Shown: piece after piece, positions 24,662-31,522 of the stretch | Layout: every line of letters starts with the position of its first letter | Position numbering within the stretch: the first letter of the stretch is position 1 | Origin: Polyangium aurulentum | GTDB taxonomy: Bacteria > Myxococcota_A > Polyangia > Polyangiales > Polyangiaceae | Length of the DNA stretch: 60,142 nucleotides | Assembly: GCA_945875545.1 (NCBI GenBank) | Contig: CAMCKZ010000008.1 | Span: 1-60,142, forward strand | Direction: 5' to 3' | The notes under the pieces: model-generated | What the model was told of the DNA's origin: nothing | Seen by the model: only the letters and a program-made list of their open reading frames with translations | The model's database searches: none | Program-made: the position numbers and the translations under genes

Positions 24662-25348
24662 TCAATCGGCCACGATCCGAAAGAGCGCGGCACCGAGGGC
24701 CACAGCGATGGCGTCGAAGACCGCGACGAGGGCGTAGCCCCCGAGCCACAGCTCGCTTGGCGCATGAAGAAGCACGTCTCGCGTGGTGGCCATGGCCCCG
24801 AGAGCCATGGGCGTGAGGAGCGGCAGGAGCACCACGGCGAGCAGCAAATCGCGGGCTTTTGTTTCCACGGTGAGGAGTCCGAAGAGGGTGCCGAGGGCGG
24901 CAAAACCGAGAAACGCGAGGAGCAAAAGGAGCAGCACGGCACCGAGGGCGCCATCCGGGGGAATGTGCAAAAAAAGAGCCGTGGCCCCGAGCCCCACGAG
25001 GCCGATGGGCACGAGGAGAAAAAAGAGCGCCGCGGTTTTGGCGACAAAGAGGCCGAGGGGGTCTCCGGCCAAGAGCTTGGTCGTCGTCCACGCACGGTTC
25101 TCTCGCTCGCGATGCCAGAAACGTGCAAATGCAAATACCGAGGAAAAAAGCTGGGAAGTCCACAGTGTTCCCGCCGCCGCCACCGCGGGACTCGTCGCCG
25201 CCGCGCCAAACGCCGCCGCCGCAACGAGCGCCACGAGCAGGCCAAAAAGGGCCGCCGTAACCACGACCTCCCGCGATCGCATTTCGATGCGCAGATCTTT
25301 TACGAGCACGGCGCGAATGGTTCGCGAGAGGAGGAGGTGCGCCGCCAT
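24662..25348 (-). CDS. ccmB: Heme exporter protein CcmB
   Basis: 228 residues from the ATG at 25348; the frame stays open 48 codons upstream but that part lacks hydrophobic content and family length is about 220. Starts with RAVLVKDLRIEMRSREVV, the conserved cytoplasmic start of CcmB, followed by six membrane segments. CcmB is the permease of the CcmABC complex that releases holo-CcmE during cytochrome c maturation. CcmA, CcmC and CcmE are not in the window. Its start codon overlaps that of the plus-strand gene at 25347. Ends nine bases from the convergent slt stop. Confidence 0.82.
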   Translation of the reverse strand: MAAHLLLSRTIRAVLVKDLRIEMRSREVVVTAALFGLLVALVAAAAFGAAATSPAVAAAGTLWTSQLFSSVFAFARFWHRERENRAWTTTKLLAGDPLGLFVAKTAALFFLLVPIGLVGLGATALFLHIPPDGALGAVLLLLLLAFLGFAALGTLFGLLTVETKARDLLLAVVLLPLLTPMALGAMATTRDVLLHAPSELWLGGYALVAVFDAIAVALGAALFRIVAD

Positions 25349-25637
25349 GGGTTTCGCGTTAGACCAAAGCATGACCCGCGCCGAAGTCATCGCGATTCTC
25401 ACGAGTCCCGCGGGGGTCGATGAAACGCTCCGCGTGCATCGCATTGCCCGCGCCGTAGCCGCAACCGAACGCGCGATTCGCGAGGAGCCCATGACGCGAA
25501 CCGATGCAGAAAGCCTCGTCGATCACGTCGCGGCGATTGCCGAAAAGCTCTTCGAGGGGTCCGCCGAGAGTTTTCACATCATCTACGGGCGAGGCCTTCA
25601 ACGGGTCATTCGCGAAGTCTTCGGAGAGGGCGATTGA
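25347..25637 (+). CDS. Small helical protein of unknown function
   Basis: 96 residues from the ATG at 25347, preceded by GAGGAGG (25331-25337) nine bases away; an ATG at 25371 would give 88 residues. The frame upstream is an antisense shadow of ccmB. Amphipathic helices (RVHRIARAVAATERAIREE, then SLVDHVAAIAEKLFEG) and an end FHIIYGRGLQRVIREVFGEGD suggest a compact cytoplasmic helical protein. The start codon complements the ccmB start, so the two genes are divergent with zero-length spacing, and any promoter for each must lie within the other gene. No family recognised. Confidence 0.6.
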   Translation: MGFALDQSMTRAEVIAILTSPAGVDETLRVHRIARAVAATERAIREEPMTRTDAESLVDHVAAIAEKLFEGSAESFHIIYGRGLQRVIREVFGEGD

Positions 25638-25648
25638 TGCAGTCTGCA
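25638..25648. repeat. TGCA-N3-TGCA element abutting a stop codon
   Basis: TGCAGTCTGCA starts at the base after the TGA of the small helical protein gene; flanks A and T extend the arms. Confidence 0.75.
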
Positions 25649-25676
25649 TGAATGCGGAACGAGCACCGATGCGACG

Positions 25677-25973
25677 CTACTGTTCCCCGGGGCTCTCGCC
25701 TTCGCCGGGGGTCACCAAGCCTTCGAGGCCCGCGAGATGAGCTAGCGTGACCGGGTGGTACGGAGGCCGCGCGGTGAACGGAACCTCGGCTGTTCCCCCA
25801 TGACTTTCAAGGACTTGAGCACACACGGCCAAGCACCACTTTCCCTGGCAAAAACCAGTACCAAAGCCGCTGTACCGTTTGAGTGACTCGATGTCTCGAT
25901 GCCCTCGCTCGATGGCCTCAACGAGCTCGTGCTCGGTCACGTCTTCGCATCGGCAGACCATGGTCTTTCCCAT
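25677..25973 (-). CDS. BFD-like [2Fe-2S]-binding protein
   Basis: 98 residues. CRCEDV at the start (C7, C9) and CQGKWC (C42, C47) form the CXC...CXXXXC pattern of bacterioferritin-associated-ferredoxin-like domains, as also found in the small subunits of proline/hydroxyproline and octopine dehydrogenases. The intervening ELVEAIERGHRDIESLKRYSGFGTG matches the helix-turn seen in that family. The last 40 residues are Pro/Gly-rich and beyond the domain. The end after residue 60 (RPPYHPVTLAHLAGLE) is like the C terminus of the sarcosine oxidase type subunit family. Partner oxidoreductase subunits are not adjacent, so it may serve a complex encoded elsewhere. 37 bases downstream of queD. Confidence 0.75.
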   Translation of the reverse strand: MGKTMVCRCEDVTEHELVEAIERGHRDIESLKRYSGFGTGFCQGKWCLAVCAQVLESHGGTAEVPFTARPPYHPVTLAHLAGLEGLVTPGEGESPGEQ

Positions 25974-26010
25974 GAGAGGAGCCTAGCTGCCTTTCATGCG
26001 CGCGAAGGCC

Positions 26011-26376
26011 CTAAACCTCGCCCTCGTACTCGCAGCGCGACTCGCAGGTCTCGTGGACGACGACCCGGGTGAGCCCCGAAAAAATCGGTTTGAGCCGTTC
26101 CCAAATGAAGCCGGCGAGCACCTCGCTTGTGGGATTTTCGAGGCCCGGAATTTCGTTCAAGTAGCGATGATCGAGGGCGTCGTGGAGCGCCTTCCAGGCC
26201 TCTTCGATCTCGGCGAAATCGCAGATCCAGCCGCTCTCGGGCGACACCGCACCCGCAACCACGACCTCGACTTTGTACGAGTGGCCGTGAAGTCGAAAGC
26301 ACTTGTGACTTTCGGGAACGCGAGGAAGCCGGTGCGCGGCTTCGAAGCGGAACTCTTGAACAATGCGGGCGCGCAT
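26011..26376 (-). CDS. queD: 6-carboxytetrahydropterin synthase (QueD/PTPS family)
   Basis: 121 residues, the family length. Zinc ligands are H15 (FEAAHRL), H30 and H32 (RLHGHSY). The catalytic Cys is C26 in SHKCFRLHGH, Asp-His of the triad is D69-H70 in LDHRYLN, and the pterin-anchoring Glu is E109 in VVVHETCES. QueD makes 6-carboxy-tetrahydropterin from dihydroneopterin triphosphate for queuosine tRNA modification. Other queuosine genes (queC, queE, queF) are not in the window. A 6-pyruvoyl-tetrahydropterin synthase role is the alternative; the CxxxHGH layout fits both. Confidence 0.88.
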   Translation of the reverse strand: MRARIVQEFRFEAAHRLPRVPESHKCFRLHGHSYKVEVVVAGAVSPESGWICDFAEIEEAWKALHDALDHRYLNEIPGLENPTSEVLAGFIWERLKPIFSGLTRVVVHETCESRCEYEGEV

Positions 26377-26509
26377 GATGCCCGCCTAGCCCCGGATGGC
26401 CCCTGACGCGAGCCTCTCGGCACACGGCACATCGCTTGCCGGACGGGCGCATCGCACCGTTTGCATTTGCGCGCGGACTGTGCTACCGGCTCCGCTCCCG
26501 AGTCGAACC

Positions 26510-26629
26510 ATGTACCTGCAAATTTCGAAGAAGTCCCGCAAGCCCTCCCGCAACCGCTGCGCTCGCTACAAGGCGAAGCAGAAGGCAAAAGACAGGGCTC
26601 GCCGCGCCCGCATTTACCAGACGGCCTAA
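26510..26629 (+). CDS. 39-residue highly basic protein
   Basis: Starts at the ATG at 26510 and ends at TAA 26627-26629. About 40% of residues are Lys or Arg (SKKSRKPSRNRCARYKAK) with Tyr and Ile at both ends; a shape typical of small ribosome- or nucleic-acid-binding proteins. I do not recognise a family; it does not match bTHX or bL36. No clear Shine-Dalgarno is visible. The frame is open further upstream but that segment looks like shadow. It diverges from queD by 133 bases. Coding status is moderately supported by composition only. Confidence 0.5.
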   Translation: MYLQISKKSRKPSRNRCARYKAKQKAKDRARRARIYQTA

Positions 26630-26665
26630 GGTTCGAACGCCGTGTGCGTGCGCCTGCCCCGGTCC

Positions 26666-26701
26666 CAGTCGTCGCAGTCGTCGCAGTCGTCCCAGTCGTC
26701 G
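26666..26701. repeat. Nine-base tandem repeat, four units
   Basis: CAGTCGTCG repeated four times (third unit ends CC instead of CG) in the gap between the basic protein and the metallo-hydrolase genes. Translated on the minus strand it gives Asp/Cys/Trp runs, on the plus strand Val/Ala/Pro; neither frame looks like a gene. Confidence 0.7.
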
Positions 26702-26787
26702 CAGGCGCCGGTATTTTTCGCGTCGGTGCTTTGATGTGACGGCCCGCGCCGCGAACGCGTTAATGTGGCGCGTTCTCCGGAGGCTTC

Positions 26788-27621
26788 ATGCGCGCACGCT
26801 TTTTTCGAACCGTCGGTCAGCTTCGTGCACCTCGATTCATGTACGAACCCGGTGGCGTCCGGCATGCGGTGGCCCTCGGTAGTCTCTCGCTAACGGTCGC
26901 CGTCGTTGAGCGCAACGATGGCTCCATCGTGCTCATCGACGCCGGTTACGCCGAAGAGGTCTGCGCGAATCCGTCGAAGACGCTGCAGTTTTTGCAGGCG
27001 TTGAGCCTTGGGTTTGAAGGCACGGGCGAAGACTCCATCGTGCGTCAGTTGCAGCGAATGGGCTTCGATCCGGGCAAGGTCACGCAGATTGTGGCCACGC
27101 ATTTGCACCGCGATCACGTCGATGGCGTGGCTGATTTTCCGAACGCCGAACTCGTGGTCTCGCGCCAAGAGTTTGATGCATTCCTCACGCAACCTCGCGT
27201 CCCGGGTTACCGCCAACAAGACCTCGTTGCCGCAGGCCGCATACGCCTCGTGGACCTGAAACAAGACGGCCTCTACGGCTTCCCTGGGAGTTTCGATCTT
27301 TTTGGAGACGGCGAGCTCGTGCTTCTCGATGCAAACGGCCACTCGAAGGGCTCGATGGCGGTGGCTATCGATGACGGGAACATACCCTATATCCATATCG
27401 GAGATGCCGTGTACCAGTCGTGGGAATACGGGCTTGCTCCCTCTGGTCCGTCGCGCTTGGCGACCGTAACCGCTTGGAATCACAAGGCTTTGCACGAAAC
27501 GTATCGCGTCATGCGCGAGGCAGAAAACCACAAGCGGCGGCCCGTGCTGGTGCCGGCTCACGACCTTTCGGTCTACGAAACGCTGCCCCAGCTGCCCCAG
27601 CTGCCGCAAGCGCCCGCGTGA
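26788..27621 (+). CDS. Metallo-beta-lactamase-fold hydrolase (AHL-lactonase-like)
   Basis: 277 residues, no signal peptide. The metal motif is HLHRDHVDG (H105, H107, D109, H110), preceded by VTQIVAT as usual; a later Asp in DANGHSKGSMAV and a His in HIGDAVYQ supply the remaining ligands. The pattern and the size fit the N-acyl homoserine lactonase (AiiA/AttM-like) branch, which opens lactone rings of quorum signals; other lactonases or hydrolases in this branch are possible. The C terminus has a short LPQLPQLPQ repeat (27591-27614). Preceded by a GGAGGC-like ribosome site before the ATG. Stands alone. Confidence 0.78.
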   Translation: MRARFFRTVGQLRAPRFMYEPGGVRHAVALGSLSLTVAVVERNDGSIVLIDAGYAEEVCANPSKTLQFLQALSLGFEGTGEDSIVRQLQRMGFDPGKVTQIVATHLHRDHVDGVADFPNAELVVSRQEFDAFLTQPRVPGYRQQDLVAAGRIRLVDLKQDGLYGFPGSFDLFGDGELVLLDANGHSKGSMAVAIDDGNIPYIHIGDAVYQSWEYGLAPSGPSRLATVTAWNHKALHETYRVMREAENHKRRPVLVPAHDLSVYETLPQLPQLPQAPA

Positions 27622-27634
27622 CGGCGGCGTAAAA

Positions 27635-28084
27635 TCAAAGTTTCGCCAAAAAACGACGAAGCAATTTGCGGTCCAATGCGGGGGCCGGCGGTTCCACTTG
27701 CACGAGGAGCGCGAGGGTCTCTCCGTGGCGGCGCAGGGCCATGCGCACGGCCCCAAATGTGCTTTGCGCGGGATCGAAAATCGCGACGACCATGCCTTCA
27801 CCGAGGGGCCTAAGAAACGCGTGGGTGCCCGCGCCCTCAACGAATATCCCCTCCAAACGAGCTTCGCCCGCCGCGCGTAAGAGACCCGACCCCGCCTCGA
27901 TCAGGGCCTCGCTCGCCGCCGCTACGACGCCGTTTTCGAAGCTGGCACTGCTGCCCCCACCGGTCGCGGGGGCGCTCGCGCGAACCGTGCCCGCCGGGTC
28001 TACGAGAAAAATGGCGACGAGCGGCAACGCGCTGCGAATCTCTTCGAGCAGCGCCGTTGCAGGGTGAAAATCGTCGCCGTTCAT
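27635..28084 (-). CDS. Roadblock/LC7-like small protein
   Basis: 149 residues from the ATG at 28084, which overlaps the stop of the HD-GYP gene (ATGA). Alternation of beta strands and helices is that of the Roadblock/LC7 fold: VAIFLVDPAGTV (about 25-36), a middle helix VVAAASEALIEA, then THAFLRPLGEGMVVAIFD and GAVRMALRRHGE. In myxobacteria such proteins (MglB) regulate Ras-like GTPases that set polarity. No GTPase is adjacent; the coupled partner is instead a cyclic-di-GMP-type HD-GYP protein, an uncommon pairing. The C-terminal 25 residues are basic and Pro-rich. Confidence 0.65.
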   Translation of the reverse strand: MNGDDFHPATALLEEIRSALPLVAIFLVDPAGTVRASAPATGGGSSASFENGVVAAASEALIEAGSGLLRAAGEARLEGIFVEGAGTHAFLRPLGEGMVVAIFDPAQSTFGAVRMALRRHGETLALLVQVEPPAPALDRKLLRRFLAKL

Positions 28085-30003
28085 CGAAGCTGTGGACCGG
28101 TTTTCGAGGGGATCAGTGAACCGCCGTCGACGTCGAGTTCGAAACAACCCTTGGTCACGAAACGGTCGACGAGGACCGGATCCAAGTGGCCCTCGCGGCC
28201 ATTTGCCATGAGAATTGCCAGGGCTTCGTCGCGGCCCAGGGCGCGCTTGTAGGGGCGGTCGGCGGCGGTGAGGGCGTCGTAGACGTCGGCGACGGCCATG
28301 ATGCGCGAGGGCAGCGGAATGGCCTCTCCTGCGAGGCCATGGGGGTAGCCTTTGCCGTCCATGCGCTCGTGGTGGGCGCCGGCGATGAGGGGCACCCGTT
28401 CGAGGTCGCGGCTCCAGGGGATGCGCGAGAGAAAGCGAATGGAGTGGGTGACGTGGGAGCGAATTTCGGCGACCTCGGAGCGGGTCAGAGAACCTCGCGG
28501 AACCTCGAGGGCAAGCTGCTCGTCGGGCGAGATGAGCGAGCGCGCTTCTCCCCGCGCGTCGGTCCACCGAAAAGCTGAAATCGCAGCCAATTCACTGGCC
28601 GCGGACGCAGGGAGCACCGACGGCTCGTTGGCCCGAAGGACGACATTCAACCAGTGGTCGAGGCGCTTTTCAGCGTCGGCCAGGGTGCCGAGACAGGCCG
28701 TTGCCCGAGACGGATCGCGGAGAGCTTCTTCGAGGGCCATGACCCTGTTCTGCAGCTGCGCGTTTTCAAATCGGAGCCGCACCACCGCGAGTTGTTCGTC
28801 GTAAAGTTTCTTGGCCTTGACGAGCACGCGCTCGCGGACGCCTATCTTTCCGAAGTCGTGCATGAGGCTCGCGTACTCAAGTTCGCGAAGGGCTTGCGTG
28901 TCGAACGGGGCCATCGCAAGGGCCGTCGTCGAAGCGATGTTGACCTGGCGCGCGAGGGAAAGCGTGTATTGTGCAACACGAAGAGAATGGCCGCTCGTGG
29001 TGGGATCGCGCGACTCGATGGCGTCGATGGAGGCCCGCACAAAGCCTGCGAAGAGATGGTGGATCTCCTCGTAAAGCATGGCATTTTCCAGGGCAAAGCC
29101 CGCCTGCTGCGAGAGCATTTGCACCAAGTCTTGGTCGCGCCGATCGAACGAGCGGACCAGCCTCGGCATGTTTTCCGACGTGAGGCACGCGCTCCAATCG
29201 CGCTTGCGGTTGATCAGTTGGACGACGCCCAGAACCTCATCGCGCCGGGAGATCAGCGGCACGACCAGCATGGAGGTTGTGCGGTAACCGGCACGCTCAT
29301 CGAAGGAGGGATCGTAGCCAAAAGACTCGTGGGCACCGATGCTGCGCACGTCGTCGATGACGATGATTCTCCGCTCGGCCGCCGCAGCCCCCGCGATACT
29401 TCCGTGGCCAAAGGGGATGAGAAACTCGCTCGCAGGAAAGCGCACCGAATCGTTCTGGGTAAGCTTAAAGCGCAGGAAACGCTCGGATCCCTGACGCTCT
29501 GTGACGTAAATACTGCCGGCGTCGCTCTCGGTGAGCTGGCGCGCGTTCGTCAAAATAAGGGCGAGCAGCGTTTGCAAGTCGCGCTCCTGCGACATGGCCA
29601 AACTCGTGGTCAAAAGCGAATCGCGATCGTGGACGGCTTGCTTCGCGCGCGCTCTCTCGACGTCGGCGAGGCGATGGGCTTGAAGGACCTCGAAGTTCGC
29701 ACCGATCGCCATGCTCACGTCCGCGATGCGGGCGTCTGGCCGCAGCAAAGCGGCCACCCCCGGTGGGCACGAAGGCTCCTCCGCGCCAATCAGCAGAACG
29801 CGCGCAGTGCCGTTTTCAACACGCGGTCCCAGGGAGCCCGCAATCTGCGACCAGTCTTCGCGGGAGCTGTCCACGAGAAAGACCACAAGATCCCCGCGGT
29901 AAAATCCGAGGGCCCCCTCGTGAGCGAGGGCACCCGTGATGCCCTCCAAAAGGATGTACTCTGCAAGCATCCCCAGGAGCGAGCCAAAAGGGATGCCACT
30001 CAT
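28081..30003 (-). CDS. GAF/HD-GYP protein with a large insertion in the HD-GYP domain
   Basis: 640 residues from the ATG at 30003; the frame stays open to 30252 but that extension crosses the AT-rich promoter region. Residues 1-130 are an uncharacterised N-terminal domain, about 140-300 a GAF sensor (TESDAGSIYVTER, then SMLVVPLISRRDEVLGVVQLINRK), about 320-640 the HD-GYP domain. The metal pair is in HDFGKIGVRE (H382, D383) and the distal motif is HHERMDGKGYP (H544, H545; GYP at 552-554), followed by ADVYDALTAADRPYK. About 160 residues separate HD from HH, far more than the usual about 55-60, owing to a coiled-coil-like insert. The family hydrolyses cyclic di-GMP; with this insert activity needs proof. 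Coupled to the Roadblock gene. Confidence 0.82.
   Translation of the reverse strand: MSGIPFGSLLGMLAEYILLEGITGALAHEGALGFYRGDLVVFLVDSSREDWSQIAGSLGPRVENGTARVLLIGAEEPSCPPGVAALLRPDARIADVSMAIGANFEVLQAHRLADVERARAKQAVHDRDSLLTTSLAMSQERDLQTLLALILTNARQLTESDAGSIYVTERQGSERFLRFKLTQNDSVRFPASEFLIPFGHGSIAGAAAAERRIIVIDDVRSIGAHESFGYDPSFDERAGYRTTSMLVVPLISRRDEVLGVVQLINRKRDWSACLTSENMPRLVRSFDRRDQDLVQMLSQQAGFALENAMLYEEIHHLFAGFVRASIDAIESRDPTTSGHSLRVAQYTLSLARQVNIASTTALAMAPFDTQALRELEYASLMHDFGKIGVRERVLVKAKKLYDEQLAVVRLRFENAQLQNRVMALEEALRDPSRATACLGTLADAEKRLDHWLNVVLRANEPSVLPASAASELAAISAFRWTDARGEARSLISPDEQLALEVPRGSLTRSEVAEIRSHVTHSIRFLSRIPWSRDLERVPLIAGAHHERMDGKGYPHGLAGEAIPLPSRIMAVADVYDALTAADRPYKRALGRDEALAILMANGREGHLDPVLVDRFVTKGCFELDVDGGSLIPSKTGPQLR
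28965..28975. repeat. TGYA-N3-TRCA element
   Basis: TGTATTGTGCA in the HD-GYP gene, read on the coding strand as Val-Ala-Gln-Tyr-Thr. Confidence 0.5.
29955..29965. repeat. TGYA-N3-TRCA element
   Basis: TGTACTCTGCA near the start of the HD-GYP gene, read on the coding strand as Leu-Ala-Glu-Tyr-Ile. Confidence 0.5.
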
Positions 30004-30096
30004 GGCGCCGGAAGCTACCACGGCAGTCGCGTGTAGCCGTCTGTTTTCATCCGCGGCGGACCTCGGTGTGCCAGCGTCGCGGGAGCCAAAAATACG

Positions 30097-30190
30097 CAGC
30101 CTAGTATTAGAAAGCCCGAATACAGTTATGAACGCTATATCGGGTGTTTCGTGGTTATAAATAATTGATATTATACATGAAATAAGCATC
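30097..30190. promoter_or_regulatory. AT-rich divergent promoter region
   Basis: An abrupt low-GC patch in the 235-base gap between the HD-GYP gene and the ferredoxin-reductase gene. On the minus strand it contains a perfect TATAAT (30175-30170). On the plus strand TATAAA and TATTAT (30169-30174) occur about 65 bases before the reductase start. No strong -35 element is paired with either, so an activator may be needed, for which the MerR protein encoded in the plus-strand operon is a candidate. Confidence 0.5.
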
Positions 30191-30238
30191 TGCAAAGTGA
30201 TGCTTGACAACGGCTGCCGGTGTTGCCAAGGTTTGCTT

Positions 30239-31522
30239 ATGGGAGTCTCCACGGATAATTTTCGCTCTTGGGTTCCGCGGCCGGTGCTCGAGCAGGCTCG
30301 GGCAACTCTTCAAGATATTGCCCACATCGCGGCCTGTTTTCGCGGCGAGGGGCCTCCGCCTTTTCAGGCGCGCGGTGCCTCTGCGCCTTCGCCGGGCCCC
30401 GTACCCGTACCCGTACCCGTACCCGTACCCGTACCCGTGCGCGCGGCCTCGGCGGTCATCACGCGCCGCCTCCGGGTGCTTTCGTCGGAGCTTTGCACGC
30501 CATCGGCGCTGGCCATCGCGTTTGAAACGGAAGACGGGCAGCCGCTCGGCGCTGACGCGGGGCAGTTTCTCACGGTGCACTGGCCGTTGAACGGCGTCGT
30601 CGAAAAGCGCGCGTACTCGTTGGCGTCGCGCGCCGACGACGGAACACGGGGTCGCCTCGTGGTGAAGGGCGCGGCGGGGGGCCGCGTGTCAGCGTCGCTG
30701 GTGGCGCGGGCGGGCGAGCTTCGCCATCTCGAGGTCACCGGGCCCTCGGGTCATTTCGTGCTCGACGTGCGAAGCCGGAGGCACGTGTTTCTTGCGGCGG
30801 GCAGCGGCATTACGCCCATCGCGAGCATGCTGCTGACCCACGTTCCGCTCCGCAAACAAGACACGTTCACCCTCGTCTACGGAAGCACGTCGCCGGAAGA
30901 AACCATCCTGCGCCGCGAGCTCTTGGACTTGGCCAACGAGTTTCCCGAGAGGTTCAGCATCCGCTGGGCCTTCGACCAAAACGCCAACCACTTTCGCTCG
31001 GTGCCGCCGCCCTTTTCGGGGGCGCTCGGCGGCGACCTTCTTACGGAAATTCTTCGCACGCAGCCCGTCATCGACCTCCACGACGCGGCCGTTTACCTCT
31101 GCGGCCCGAGCCCCATGATGAAGGCGGCCCAGGCGGTGCTCGATGGGGCAAACGTGCCGCCGGCGCGCATTCGAACCGAGCGTTTCGCGAGCCCCGGCAG
31201 TCGCAACGTCGGGCCCCAAAACGCGGTGGCGGGTGCGGTGGGCTCTGTGCGGCGGGTGGCTTTGCGCGTGATCCTAGACGGAAAAACGCAGGAGATCATC
31301 GCATCCACCGCACAAACAATTTTGGAGGCCGGGCTCGGGGCGGGCTTGCCCATGCCCTACTCGTGTTCCATGGGCGGGTGCGCTTCGTGTAGAGTGCATG
31401 TAACGTCGGGAATGGCCGTCATGGAGGAGCCGAACTGCCTCGAGGCGGAGGAGCAGCGGCAAGGCTATGTACTTGCATGTTGCACGCGTCCCACGAGCGA
31501 TCTCACCGTGGAGGTCTCATGA
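30239..31522 (+). CDS. FAD/NAD(P)H oxidoreductase fused to a plant-type [2Fe-2S] ferredoxin
   Basis: 427 residues from the ATG at 30239. After about 70 residues with a Pro-Val repeat linker comes the ferredoxin-reductase fold: FAD-binding RAYSLAS, then NAD(P)-binding LAAGSGITPIASML and the CGPSPMM motif. The last 90 residues are a ferredoxin domain with YSCSMGGCASCRVHV and a final Cys in YVLACC, giving the CX4CX2C...C cluster. This domain order is that of PaaE-like and monooxygenase/desaturase reductases, passing electrons from NAD(P)H to an oxygenase. The diiron protein in the same operon is the obvious acceptor. It overlaps the MerR gene by four bases. Confidence 0.9.
   Translation: MGVSTDNFRSWVPRPVLEQARATLQDIAHIAACFRGEGPPPFQARGASAPSPGPVPVPVPVPVPVPVRAASAVITRRLRVLSSELCTPSALAIAFETEDGQPLGADAGQFLTVHWPLNGVVEKRAYSLASRADDGTRGRLVVKGAAGGRVSASLVARAGELRHLEVTGPSGHFVLDVRSRRHVFLAAGSGITPIASMLLTHVPLRKQDTFTLVYGSTSPEETILRRELLDLANEFPERFSIRWAFDQNANHFRSVPPPFSGALGGDLLTEILRTQPVIDLHDAAVYLCGPSPMMKAAQAVLDGANVPPARIRTERFASPGSRNVGPQNAVAGAVGSVRRVALRVILDGKTQEIIASTAQTILEAGLGAGLPMPYSCSMGGCASCRVHVTSGMAVMEEPNCLEAEEQRQGYVLACCTRPTSDLTVEVS
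30398..30439 (+). repeat. Hexanucleotide microsatellite (CCCGTA)7 in a coding region
   Basis: Seven CCCGTA units (the last ends GTG) encode seven Pro-Val pairs in the linker between the N-terminal segment and the FAD domain of the reductase. The unit is six bases, so copy changes alter linker length without breaking the frame. Confidence 0.9.
31388..31398. repeat. TGYA-N3-TRCA element
   Basis: TGTAGAGTGCA lies over the second and third Cys codons of the ferredoxin cluster motif (Cys-Arg-Val-His), 86 bases before an exact copy. Confidence 0.5.
31474..31484. repeat. TGCA-N3-TGCA element
   Basis: TGCATGTTGCA lies over the last Cys ligand region of the ferredoxin domain (Leu-Ala-Cys-Cys-Thr). 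Confidence 0.7.

Noticed and set aside
26628-26645. GGTTCGAAC resembling a tRNA T-loop
   Set aside because: No acceptor or anticodon stem fits around it.
26626-26865. Minus-strand frame with a run of Asp/Cys/Trp
   Set aside because: It is the translation of the nine-base repeat and lies over the start of the metallo-hydrolase gene.
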